Source: Acidobacteriaceae bacterium (GTDB lineage Bacteria > Acidobacteriota > Terriglobia > Terriglobales > Acidobacteriaceae). From it: a DNA stretch of 64,000 nt. The first letter of the stretch is position 1. Every line of letters starts with the position of its first letter. Positions 46,097-54,131 of this stretch are shown here, piece after piece. The stretch lies in contig JASHNS010000081.1 of assembly GCA_030041515.1 (NCBI GenBank), positions 1 through 64,000 on the forward strand, written 5' to 3'. The position numbers and the translations under genes were made by a program. Under the pieces are notes generated by a model. It worked only from the letters and a program-made list of their open reading frames with translations, searched no databases and was not told the origin of the DNA.

Positions 46097-48213
46097 TCCG
46101 CTTCGAACTCGCCAAACTTTTCTCCGACGGCTCGCGATGGCCGGCCCAGAATGCCCGCAGCAGCCTGCATCCCCGAAGTCGTTGCTGCTTCCACGCAGCC
46201 GGCGTTGATTCCGTTGTCGGTCCAGTCGCCGGCCAGGAAGAGATTCTCGAATCCCGATGCCGCCGGCGCCAGCCTGTACTTTGTGCTGCCCTTCACCGTA
46301 ATCACATACCGTTCCGAGGGATCGACGTTGGCGCGAAACCACTGCGCGCGAAATCGGGCTTCGCCTTCTCCACGTGCCGCGTCCGCCAGCAGGCCGAAAT
46401 CGCACCCTCCGCCGGGTCGCTGAACCCGCGGCAGAAGCTTTCCGCAGCTTTCATTCATGAATGCGAGCGACGTTTGGTACACCGCCTCGGCCTGACTTGC
46501 GGGGAAACCATACTCCGTCGGCGGCGGCAGCGGCACATCGGGCATCGGTCCGCAGAAGTATGCGATGCTCTGCGGCGTCGCGTCCGCCGGCCATTCTTCG
46601 CGAATCAGGAGATGACTCATGTCCGCGAATGTATCCATCGGTTCTGTGAAGGCGCTCACCAGTGGCAGCTCGTTCTGCCAGTAAGGCCAGCCCAGGCCTG
46701 CGGTGTCCGCAAGCAACCACGCCTGGAAAGCCTGGGTCGCTGTGGTTTGCACATTGTCCACCATCGCCTGCCAGGCGGGGCTCGCAGCCAGCAGTTCCCC
46801 GCAGAGCATGGGGATGGACCCCAGCGAAATCCCAAAAACAACCTGGTCGAAATCCTGTCCGCGCAGCAGCGTCAGTGGCTCCACGTTCTGCCAGTCGGCC
46901 CAGTTCGATTCGAGGTTGATGCTTCGTTCTTTCAGCTCCTCGCCCTGCACCAGTTGCTCATAGAGCGGTTCGCTGGGCCAGCAGGGCAGCCGCCGCACTT
47001 TGACCAGCGGCTCGTACTCGCCTGCCTTCACCGTCGCCTGGCGGGCCATGTCGATCGACGCAACGGATTTGCCATCCTGAGACAAATGCAGCGCCTGCAC
47101 TTTGTGAAAGAAGCGGAACTGCACGCCCCGTTTTTTCAGTACCTCGTAGAGCGGTGCGAAAATGGTGTCCCCCATCCCCGCCTGCATTCTCCAGTAGACC
47201 GCACCTCGATAGGTGAAGAGGATGCGCGAAATGCCCTTCAGATACGTCCCTGCCTCGACGGTTGTATAGGGGCTGAAGAAGAGATCGTAGAAAGACTGGA
47301 CCAAACCGCAGTTGGCCACGGTATCCGACGCGCCGTGCCGCGTCAGCCATTCCTTGTAGTCGTACTGGTTGATCGCAGAAAAACCATGCACCAGCACGCC
47401 GTCAGCGATCACGCCGATGATGTTCACCAGCGCGAACTCGCTCATGATCCAGAAGCGCCGCCACTCTTCCTGGTCCGCAGCTTCTTCCGGTGTCGAGCCC
47501 TGTCCCAGTCGCCGCGCCAGCCATTGCCGGTATGTCTCCAGCATCCTGCGCAATAGTTCATGAGCCTGGGGATCGTGCTGCCCCCCTCGTTCCGCGGTCT
47601 TTCGCACGTGCTCGCTCACCGCGCGCAGAAGCTGCTCGCCGGCATGCGCCCCGGCAGCTCCTTCCATGCCGACCGCGCCGAGAAAGGCCGCGATTTTGCC
47701 CGCAAACAACTCGTGTTCCCCCGCACCCTGCCCAGGGATCTTCGACTTCACCAGCAGGTTCCGCAGAAACTCGATGGTCGTTCCCAGAATTTCCCACAGA
47801 GATGGAAGCTTCTCCGTGTCGCCCGGCGTATCCGGATTCGGTGTGAAAGTCAGCAGCCAGGGAATCCATTCTCCGTTCACGTGGTCTTCCACCGTCACTT
47901 CGTTACACGGCTTGAATGCCTCGCTCCACGTAGCCAGCGCATCGGTCAGCGGCCGGGCATTTTCCGCGTAGCACTGGCGAATCATGCGGAATGCGTTCTC
48001 ATAGAACCCCAGCCAGAAGTGCAGCCCATGCTCCTCGATGCGCTGGCTCATCGCGGCGTTTCGCCCGCTCGCGCCCTTGCCGCCCAGCCGCCACCCCATC
48101 TGGTAGATCGTGATTTCGTAGCGCTCCTGCCAGTTCGCCTCCGAAGTCAGCTCGAATGCGGTGCTCATCGCGCCCACGCCTCCGCCCAGAATCGCGATCT
48201 TCGTTTTGCCCAT
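46093..48213 (-). CDS. desaturase/amine-oxidase-like FAD protein, third of three tandem paralogues
   Basis: A 706-residue protein from ATG 48213, 5 bp after the previous gene. It has an N-terminal Rossmann motif (KIAILGGGVGAMSTAFEL), the family block MGWRLGGKGASGRN followed by EEHGLHFWLGFYENAFRM, and a C-terminal FAD motif NLFLAGDWTDNGINAGCVEA. This layout is that of carotenoid desaturases and amine oxidases (ZDS-like GGK and GLHVFFG blocks). About 150 extra residues lie between the FAD and substrate regions, including NQYDYKEWLTRHGAS, and a shared block RRLPCWPSEPLYEQLVQGEE. The reaction is unknown. Compared with its paralogues the C-terminal tail is longer and the FAD motif differs slightly (DNGINAGC), suggesting distinct roles. 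No signal peptide. Confidence 0.85.
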   Translation of the reverse strand: MGKTKIAILGGGVGAMSTAFELTSEANWQERYEITIYQMGWRLGGKGASGRNAAMSQRIEEHGLHFWLGFYENAFRMIRQCYAENARPLTDALATWSEAFKPCNEVTVEDHVNGEWIPWLLTFTPNPDTPGDTEKLPSLWEILGTTIEFLRNLLVKSKIPGQGAGEHELFAGKIAAFLGAVGMEGAAGAHAGEQLLRAVSEHVRKTAERGGQHDPQAHELLRRMLETYRQWLARRLGQGSTPEEAADQEEWRRFWIMSEFALVNIIGVIADGVLVHGFSAINQYDYKEWLTRHGASDTVANCGLVQSFYDLFFSPYTTVEAGTYLKGISRILFTYRGAVYWRMQAGMGDTIFAPLYEVLKKRGVQFRFFHKVQALHLSQDGKSVASIDMARQATVKAGEYEPLVKVRRLPCWPSEPLYEQLVQGEELKERSINLESNWADWQNVEPLTLLRGQDFDQVVFGISLGSIPMLCGELLAASPAWQAMVDNVQTTATQAFQAWLLADTAGLGWPYWQNELPLVSAFTEPMDTFADMSHLLIREEWPADATPQSIAYFCGPMPDVPLPPPTEYGFPASQAEAVYQTSLAFMNESCGKLLPRVQRPGGGCDFGLLADAARGEGEARFRAQWFRANVDPSERYVITVKGSTKYRLAPAASGFENLFLAGDWTDNGINAGCVEAATTSGMQAAAGILGRPSRAVGEKFGEFEAD

Positions 48214-48218
48214 GCTCG

Positions 48219-50330
48219 TCAGCCTTTCCTGGTGCCCGCTGCGCGTTCCGGATGCGCGAAGGACTCGCCTTCGATCTGGATGTCGTCGCCGGCAATGGCA
48301 CGCGCTGCTCCCAGGCCGCCCATCACTGCCGCTTCCACGCACCCGGCATTGATCGGCGTGTTGACCCAGTCGCCGGCCACAAAAAGATTGGCAATGCCCG
48401 TCTTGCCCGGGTCCAGCCGATAGCGCGCGGTACCCGGCGCCGACAGCACGTACCGCTCCGACGGATCGATGTTCACCCGCAGATACTGGGAGTCCAGGCG
48501 CGCCTCACCCTGCGCCTCGCAACGGCCGGCCAGCAGATTCCAGTCAAAGCCCGTCTCCCTATGTGCTCCTGGCCAGAAGCCCCCCGTATGCTCATTCAGG
48601 TAGTCGACGACGATCCCCTTCAGCTTCTCCTGCTCCTGGGCGGGGAAGTCGCGGTCCCCAGGCGGCGGCACGCCGGCATCTGTCACTCCGCACAGATAGC
48701 CGACGTGATTCGGCGCCAGATCGCCGGGCCATTCTTCACGCTGCAGAATATCCGACATATCTGCCCAGCTGTTCATTGGCTCCACAGCCGTCAGCATCAG
48801 CGCCGCCGGCTGCCGCCATACGGGAAAGCCGAGCCCGGCCGCATCGGGATACGTCCACACCTGGAAGGCCTGGGTCGCGGTCGTCGCCACCTTCTCCACC
48901 ATGTCCTTCCAGGCCGGCTGGCTTGCGATGATCTCCGGACAGACTGCCGGAACCCCCGCCACTGAAATCCCCAGAATTGCCTCGTCGAAATCCACGCCCT
49001 CCCGCAGCGTCACCTCTTCGACATCCTGCCAGGGCGTCCAGAACGATTCAAGATTGATCTTCTCCGCCCGCAGCCTCTCCCCTTCCACAAGTTGCTCGTA
49101 GAGAGGCTCGCTCGGCCAGCACGGTAGGCCCCGCACGTCGAACAGAGGCTCGTAGTCGCCCTCTTTCACGGTCGCCTGGCGCCCCAGCCGGATCGTGTCC
49201 ACACGCTGTCCGTCTGCGGAGAGCCCCAGGTTCTTCACCCGGTGAAAGAATCGGAACCGCACCCCGCGCCTGCGCAGCACTTCGTAGAGCGGCGCAAATA
49301 CGACGTCGCCCATTCCCGCCTGCAGCTTCCAGTAGACGGCGCCTTTGCAGCCGAGCAGCGCGCGCCCCATCACGTTCAGCATGACGCCGGTCGACAGTTC
49401 CGACCGGTCATGCAGCATGAAGTTGTACGCCCAGTTCACCGCCTGCGAGTGCAGCGTGATCTCCGACGCGCCGTGCTGCCTGAGCCATGCGCGATAATCG
49501 ATGTCGTCCAGCGAACCAAAGCCCTTCTCGATCACATCGTCCGCCAGATAGCCACGCAGGTTGGCGAGCCCAAAATCCATCAGCAGCCACAACCGCATGG
49601 CTTCAGTGTTGTCGGCCACGTGCCGTTCCAGCAGCCTCCACAGCCACTGCCAGAATTTGTCCAGCTTTTCGACCAGAGTCTGCCGGAACCCGCTTCGGCG
49701 CAGTCCATCATCGCCGCCCGCGCCGTGAATCAGTTGGGCGATGGCCGTCAGCTCCGCTTCCACCGCTTCGAGCACCACCGCCTCAACCAGATCGCACAGG
49801 AAACGCGCGAGGCCCGGCAGCAGCCTCGGGTCCGATCCCGAACGCGGGCACCCGGCCGCGGAGCGGAACGTCTCCAGCATCCCATCCACCGCCAAACACA
49901 GCGTCTGCCAGTGCGTGGGAACACCGCCGTCTCCGGGATTTCCCGCTAACGGCGCGAAGTAGACTGGCCAGAATGCGGTTCCATGCGGAGTCGGCTCCTC
50001 CATCACATGGCAGTTATGCGGTTTGAAGGCCTCTTCCCACGTCGCCAGCGGAGCCGACAGCGGCCGGCCGTTCTCCGCATAACATTTCCGCATCGTGCGG
50101 AAGGCGTTCTCGTAATAGCCCAGCCACAGGTGGATGCCGTGCTCCTCGATGCGATTGAACTGAGTCCGATTCCTGCCGCTCGCACCCTTGCCGCCCAGCC
50201 GCCAGCCCAGTTGATACACGGTAATCTCGAAGCGCTCCTGCCAGTTCGGCAGCCCGCTCAGCTCGAACGCAGCCGCCAGCGCGCCTGCGCCACCGCCCAG
50301 AATCGCGATCCTCTTCTTTTCTGCATTCAC
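48219..50330 (-). CDS. desaturase/amine-oxidase-like FAD protein, second of three tandem paralogues
   Basis: A 703-residue protein from GTG 50330, 5 bp after the stop of the first paralogue, whose last codons supply AAGGAAGGG as ribosome binding site. Motifs: RIAILGGGAGALAAAFELSG, LGWRLGGKGASGRN, EEHGIHLWLGYYENAFRTM, DIDYRAWLRQHGASE, YWKLQAGMGDVVFAPLYEVL, VRGLPCWPSEPLYEQLVEGE and the C-terminal NLFVAGDWVNTPINAGCVEA. It is cytoplasmic or peripheral; no signal peptide. The three proteins share every block but diverge between them, so they are old duplicates rather than recent copies. They may act on successive steps or form a hetero-oligomer. The likely cofactor is FAD; electron acceptor and substrate cannot be inferred. 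Confidence 0.85.
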   Translation of the reverse strand: MNAEKKRIAILGGGAGALAAAFELSGLPNWQERFEITVYQLGWRLGGKGASGRNRTQFNRIEEHGIHLWLGYYENAFRTMRKCYAENGRPLSAPLATWEEAFKPHNCHVMEEPTPHGTAFWPVYFAPLAGNPGDGGVPTHWQTLCLAVDGMLETFRSAAGCPRSGSDPRLLPGLARFLCDLVEAVVLEAVEAELTAIAQLIHGAGGDDGLRRSGFRQTLVEKLDKFWQWLWRLLERHVADNTEAMRLWLLMDFGLANLRGYLADDVIEKGFGSLDDIDYRAWLRQHGASEITLHSQAVNWAYNFMLHDRSELSTGVMLNVMGRALLGCKGAVYWKLQAGMGDVVFAPLYEVLRRRGVRFRFFHRVKNLGLSADGQRVDTIRLGRQATVKEGDYEPLFDVRGLPCWPSEPLYEQLVEGERLRAEKINLESFWTPWQDVEEVTLREGVDFDEAILGISVAGVPAVCPEIIASQPAWKDMVEKVATTATQAFQVWTYPDAAGLGFPVWRQPAALMLTAVEPMNSWADMSDILQREEWPGDLAPNHVGYLCGVTDAGVPPPGDRDFPAQEQEKLKGIVVDYLNEHTGGFWPGAHRETGFDWNLLAGRCEAQGEARLDSQYLRVNIDPSERYVLSAPGTARYRLDPGKTGIANLFVAGDWVNTPINAGCVEAAVMGGLGAARAIAGDDIQIEGESFAHPERAAGTRKG

Positions 50331-50335
50331 GCGCT

Positions 50336-52513
50336 TTACCCTTCCTTTGCCGCGGAAGTGAGCGATACGGGCCCCAGCGGTTCGTTTTGGATCACCAGCG
50401 GTTTTCCCTGCACGGCCAGCGAGGTCAGGATGCCGGACATCACCGCCGCCTCGATGCAGCCTGCGTTGAGCGGAGTCCGCGTCCAGTCTCCGGTCAGAAA
50501 CAAATTGCAATAGCCGCTTTGGTTGGCAGCCAGCCGGAACTTTGAGCTGCCCGTGACCGACAGAACGTAATGCTCCGTCGGATCGACATTCGCGCGGAAA
50601 TACTGCGAGTCCAGGCGCTGCTCGCCCACGCGGTTTTCCGGATCCACCAGCAACTGCCAGCGTGGCTGCGATGTCAGCGGATCCAGCCAGTTCGGCCACA
50701 GCGGCCGGGCGTGGTTAGCCAGAAAATCCTGGGCGTAGCCCTTCACGATCTCCTTCGCTTCCGCCGGATAGCCATGATCGGACCACGGCTTCAGCACTGC
50801 GTCCGGCGGTTTCATCGGTCCCGTCAGATAGGCAATGCTGTTCGGCGTATGCGCGTCCGGCCAGGACTCGCGGACGAGGATGTCCGTCTTGTCCGCCCAG
50901 GTGTCGCACGGCTCCGCGTACGTGCTCACCATGCAGATTTCGTTGCGCCACATCGGCGAGCCCAGTCCCGCGATGTCGGGATACATCCACAGCTGGATCC
51001 CCATCGTGGGAATCGCCGTCACATGCGCCAGCATCTCGCGCCATGCGGGCTGCGCCTCGATGATCTCCCCGCAAATCATCGGCAGCGCGTTGATCGAGAT
51101 GCCCAGCACGATCTGGTCGAAGTCCACGCCGGCGCGCAGCGTGATGCTGCCCACGTCCTGCCACGGCGTCCAGGAAGACTCCAGATTGATCTGCTGCGCC
51201 TTCAGCTCCTCGCCCTCCGTAATCTGGTCATACAACGGAGTGGAAGGCCAGCACGGCAGCCCGCGCACCGAGATCAGCGGATCGTAATCGCCCGCCTTGA
51301 GCGTGACCTGCTGCCCAATCTCAATCGACTCGATGCTTTTTCCGTCTGCCGCCGGCTTCAGGCTGGTCACGCGCTGGAAGAACCGGAACTTCACCCCCCG
51401 CTTCTTCAGCACTTCGTAGATCGGCGCGAATACGATATCGCCCATCCCGGCTTCCATCTTCCAGTACACGGATCCCTTGTAGTTCAGCAGCAGCTCCAGC
51501 GTCGCGCGCAGCGCCGTCCCCGCTTCGTAGGTGTAGTAATCGCCGCAGAACACCAGAGCGTAAAATCCATCCACCAGCGGAGATTTCAGCGTGAACTCGG
51601 TTGCTCCGTGTTTCCGCAGCCAGTCCCGGTAATCCCAGTCGTTGATCACGTCGAAGCTGTTCTTTTCGACAACGCCGTCCAGAAACATGCCCCGCACATT
51701 GGCGCCCAGCAGATCCGTCAGGATCCACAGCCGCCGCGCTTCCATGTTCTTCTCCAGCTTGTCCTGGATCGCCGTCCGTACCTTGTCGATGTACTCGTCC
51801 AGCAGCTTCACGATGCAATCCTGATGCTCTGCCAGGAGACCTTCGCCGCTGATCAGCTTCTCGATCCGCCCCAGTGCATCGTAGAGCATCCGTGCCAGCA
51901 CGCCCACCTCAAAAGCTTTCTCATCCGCCTTCAGCCGATCGGAAATCGCCTCCATAAAGGTCTCCGGCTTCAGGATGTACTTCGCTCTCGTCATGTCATC
52001 GTCGTCCACGTTGGCGGTGTCCGTCTGATGCAGCGACTGCAGCAGCTCCGACATGGAACGAAACGCGCGCCCCGAGAGTTCGAGGATCGTCGGCCGCGGC
52101 AGCGGCTCGCCCGGCGTCAGTGGATTGGCCCGAAACTCCAGCGGCCAGTTGACCCACCGGTCATCCATGTGCTCCATGATGACCCAGTAGTTCACCGGCT
52201 TGAACGCTTCCGACCATGTCGCCATGGGCATTTCCAGAGGGCGAGCGTTTTCACTGTAGATGTTGCGCATCAGGTGGAAGGCATTGTCGTAGAAACCGAA
52301 CCACATGTGGTAGCCGTGCTCTTCCACACGGTTGTACTGGTCGAGATTGCGCCCGCTCGCGCCTTTGCCGCCCAGCCTCCAGCCCAGCTGGTAGACCGTG
52401 ATGTCGTATTTCTCCTGCCAGCCCGGCTGCTCCGTCAGCTCCGCCACTGTTGTCAGCGAGGAGATCCCTCCCCCCAGCACCGCGATCTTTGTGGGTCCGC
52501 TTTGCGCCATCAT
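50336..52513 (-). CDS. desaturase/amine-oxidase-like FAD protein, first of three tandem paralogues
   Basis: A 725-residue protein beginning MMAQSGPTK, with GAGGAGAAAG directly before the ATG. It has the FAD-binding start KIAVLGGGISSLTTVAEL, the block LGWRLGGKGASGRN, EEHGYHMWFGFYDNAFHLM, an inserted helical region with an acidic patch (DTANVDDDDMTRAK), NDWDYRDWLRKHGATE, YWKMEAGMGDIVFAPIYEVL, VRGLPCWPSTPLYDQITEGE and the C-terminal NLFLTGDWTRTPLNAGCIEA. Resemblance is to the phytoene/zeta-carotene desaturase and amine oxidase superfamily. No carotenoid-synthesis genes such as crtB are in the window, so a carotenoid role is not supported by context. The gene heads a three-gene unit; the DUF2235 gene lies 236 bp upstream on the same strand. 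Confidence 0.85.
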   Translation of the reverse strand: MMAQSGPTKIAVLGGGISSLTTVAELTEQPGWQEKYDITVYQLGWRLGGKGASGRNLDQYNRVEEHGYHMWFGFYDNAFHLMRNIYSENARPLEMPMATWSEAFKPVNYWVIMEHMDDRWVNWPLEFRANPLTPGEPLPRPTILELSGRAFRSMSELLQSLHQTDTANVDDDDMTRAKYILKPETFMEAISDRLKADEKAFEVGVLARMLYDALGRIEKLISGEGLLAEHQDCIVKLLDEYIDKVRTAIQDKLEKNMEARRLWILTDLLGANVRGMFLDGVVEKNSFDVINDWDYRDWLRKHGATEFTLKSPLVDGFYALVFCGDYYTYEAGTALRATLELLLNYKGSVYWKMEAGMGDIVFAPIYEVLKKRGVKFRFFQRVTSLKPAADGKSIESIEIGQQVTLKAGDYDPLISVRGLPCWPSTPLYDQITEGEELKAQQINLESSWTPWQDVGSITLRAGVDFDQIVLGISINALPMICGEIIEAQPAWREMLAHVTAIPTMGIQLWMYPDIAGLGSPMWRNEICMVSTYAEPCDTWADKTDILVRESWPDAHTPNSIAYLTGPMKPPDAVLKPWSDHGYPAEAKEIVKGYAQDFLANHARPLWPNWLDPLTSQPRWQLLVDPENRVGEQRLDSQYFRANVDPTEHYVLSVTGSSKFRLAANQSGYCNLFLTGDWTRTPLNAGCIEAAVMSGILTSLAVQGKPLVIQNEPLGPVSLTSAAKEG

Positions 52514-52749
52514 CTTTCTCCTCGTCCCTGCGCGTTGCCGCCTCGCCGGCGGGCGCTGCGCGGCCGTTTGCTCCGCTGGAGAACCGTCCCCAGACGGCCT
52601 GGCTTACCCTTCCTGGAAGGCTGCGGGCCATTATAGAGACGAGACGGGTGCTCAGGAGCGGGGAAGCTTCGTCCCCCCAAAATCATTCTGTTCCTGGATG
52701 CTGCCCTCGGCGACGCCCGCTTCCGCTGCCTGCCTCCGCCCTGCTGCGC

Positions 52750-53880
52750 CTATAAGGGAACTTTGACCGCATCCGGGGGAAATCGCTTCTGATAATCCGA
52801 ACCCTGCAGATAGGCGGACTCGTGGATGAGCGAGCCTGCGGGAATGGGACGTCGGCGATACCGATTCATCCGCCGTTTCCACCGTTTTTCCGCGGCATCC
52901 CAATGCTTCTTCGGAATGAATTCTGCAATATTCCACAGTCCCTTCAGCGACTCGTGCTTCATCGCGTCAGGTTTCGCCGGGACATACCGGCTCCCGGAGG
53001 AGAGGCCGAGCACTTCGGATTCCTGCGTTAGGTCGACGATGAGGCCCGCGCTCTTTGCCTCATCGATCATCCACTTCAAAGCGTATTTGGAAATCCCGCT
53101 CTCGGCCTCCGCATAGCCCCCTCCCACATCGCAATGAACCCCTGGGAACCACACCTGCATCAGATCGAGTGGGCCGCGCGGTTTGCTGCTGTCGGCCGGC
53201 GGCTGCCAGAGATGAGTGCGGAAAAACGCCCGGTGCTCATCGATGGAAACAGCGTGCCGTCCGATCTCGATATCGGGATTATTGGCTTCGCTCGGCAGAT
53301 GCAGCGGATTATCGAGCCAGCCTACTGAACTCACGGTATCCCATACTCCAACAAAATGGATGGGTGGTTTGGCACACGCCATCGCCTCGCGAAACTGGTG
53401 AGCCAGTTCGAAGTAAGCGGTAACATCCTGCGGCGATCTTGCCTTCTGAATGGCCATCAGCATTCGCACTGCGTAGGGAATCAGCGGCTCGTTGCCTCGG
53501 CGAATCAAACCATACCAGTGGATCAGTGAAGCCACGGCCCGCACCGTGAAGGCTCCTCGGCTGAAGCCGAACAGATAGATTTGGTCTCCAGGTTCATAAA
53601 ACTGCATCAGGAATCCGTACGTATCGCGAATGTCATTCTCCAGCCCGTATCCCACCGCCTTTCCGAGAAGTCTGACAAATTTCCGCGTCGCAGGACTGAG
53701 AAAACCGGAAGGCTCCATGGTGCCGAGGCCGGGGTGGTAAAACGTGACCTGATCCGGGGTGTCGTGAACCAGAACGGAATACAGCTTAATGACGCTGGTG
53801 CGATCCTCAGCGAACTCGTTGGCTGTTCCGTCACAGCACACGACGATGTTTTTGGACCCAGGCTTTCCGGTGCTGTTCAT
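52750..53880 (-). CDS. DUF2235 alpha/beta-hydrolase-like protein
   Basis: A 376-residue protein from ATG 53880 (GAGGG about 5 nt upstream). The beginning NIVVCCDGTANEF and VTFYHPGLGTME, then LFGFSRGAFTVRAVASLI with the nucleophile serine in the G-F-S-R-G elbow, and FVGVWDTVSSVGW, VWFPGVHCDVGGGYAE are the standard DUF2235 motifs. Members include phospholipase effectors of type VI secretion (Tle1-like), but the length here and the absence of any secretion genes or PAAR/VgrG in the window suggest a housekeeping or metabolic hydrolase. It is transcribed towards the flavoprotein operon; no clear terminator lies between them, so a shared transcript is possible. Confidence 0.88.
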   Translation of the reverse strand: MNSTGKPGSKNIVVCCDGTANEFAEDRTSVIKLYSVLVHDTPDQVTFYHPGLGTMEPSGFLSPATRKFVRLLGKAVGYGLENDIRDTYGFLMQFYEPGDQIYLFGFSRGAFTVRAVASLIHWYGLIRRGNEPLIPYAVRMLMAIQKARSPQDVTAYFELAHQFREAMACAKPPIHFVGVWDTVSSVGWLDNPLHLPSEANNPDIEIGRHAVSIDEHRAFFRTHLWQPPADSSKPRGPLDLMQVWFPGVHCDVGGGYAEAESGISKYALKWMIDEAKSAGLIVDLTQESEVLGLSSGSRYVPAKPDAMKHESLKGLWNIAEFIPKKHWDAAEKRWKRRMNRYRRRPIPAGSLIHESAYLQGSDYQKRFPPDAVKVPL

Positions 53881-54131
53881 CGCGCCCTCAGATGCCGCCG
53901 TGGTAACCAAACTTACCAAATGCGGCCCCTCGCGGACAAAATGCCGGGGATTTCCGGAAGTTGTTCAGCCGGCAACCGGGGCGGATGCAGCGAGGAGAAT
54001 CTCAGTCCAGGGAATGGAGTGACCGCAAAGGCGCGCAATCACCTGGCTCATCCGCGTGGCCAGCGCACCATGGCTTCGGCATGTGCCAAAGAGCGGCTCG
54101 GCTTCGGCAGGCCTGCGTTATCAGCTGCGCA

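Noticed and set aside
44819-46405. Minus-strand open frame of about 530 codons under the Ser/Thr kinase gene
   Set aside because: The plus strand encodes intact TPR units here; the antisense product has no motif and crosses the convergent gene boundary.
46093-52513. Carotenoid biosynthesis cluster
   Set aside because: Motifs fit the desaturase superfamily, but no phytoene synthase, cyclase or isoprenoid gene is nearby and the proteins carry a large extra region.
50570-52636. Plus-strand open frame of about 690 codons opposite the first flavoprotein gene
   Set aside because: The minus strand carries full FAD motifs and a ribosome binding site; the plus-strand product is rich in Arg, His and Gln without any domain, typical of a shadow frame.
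52750-53880. T6SS effector assignment for the DUF2235 protein
   Set aside because: No VgrG, PAAR, Hcp or immunity-like gene is present in the window; only the hydrolase fold is supported.
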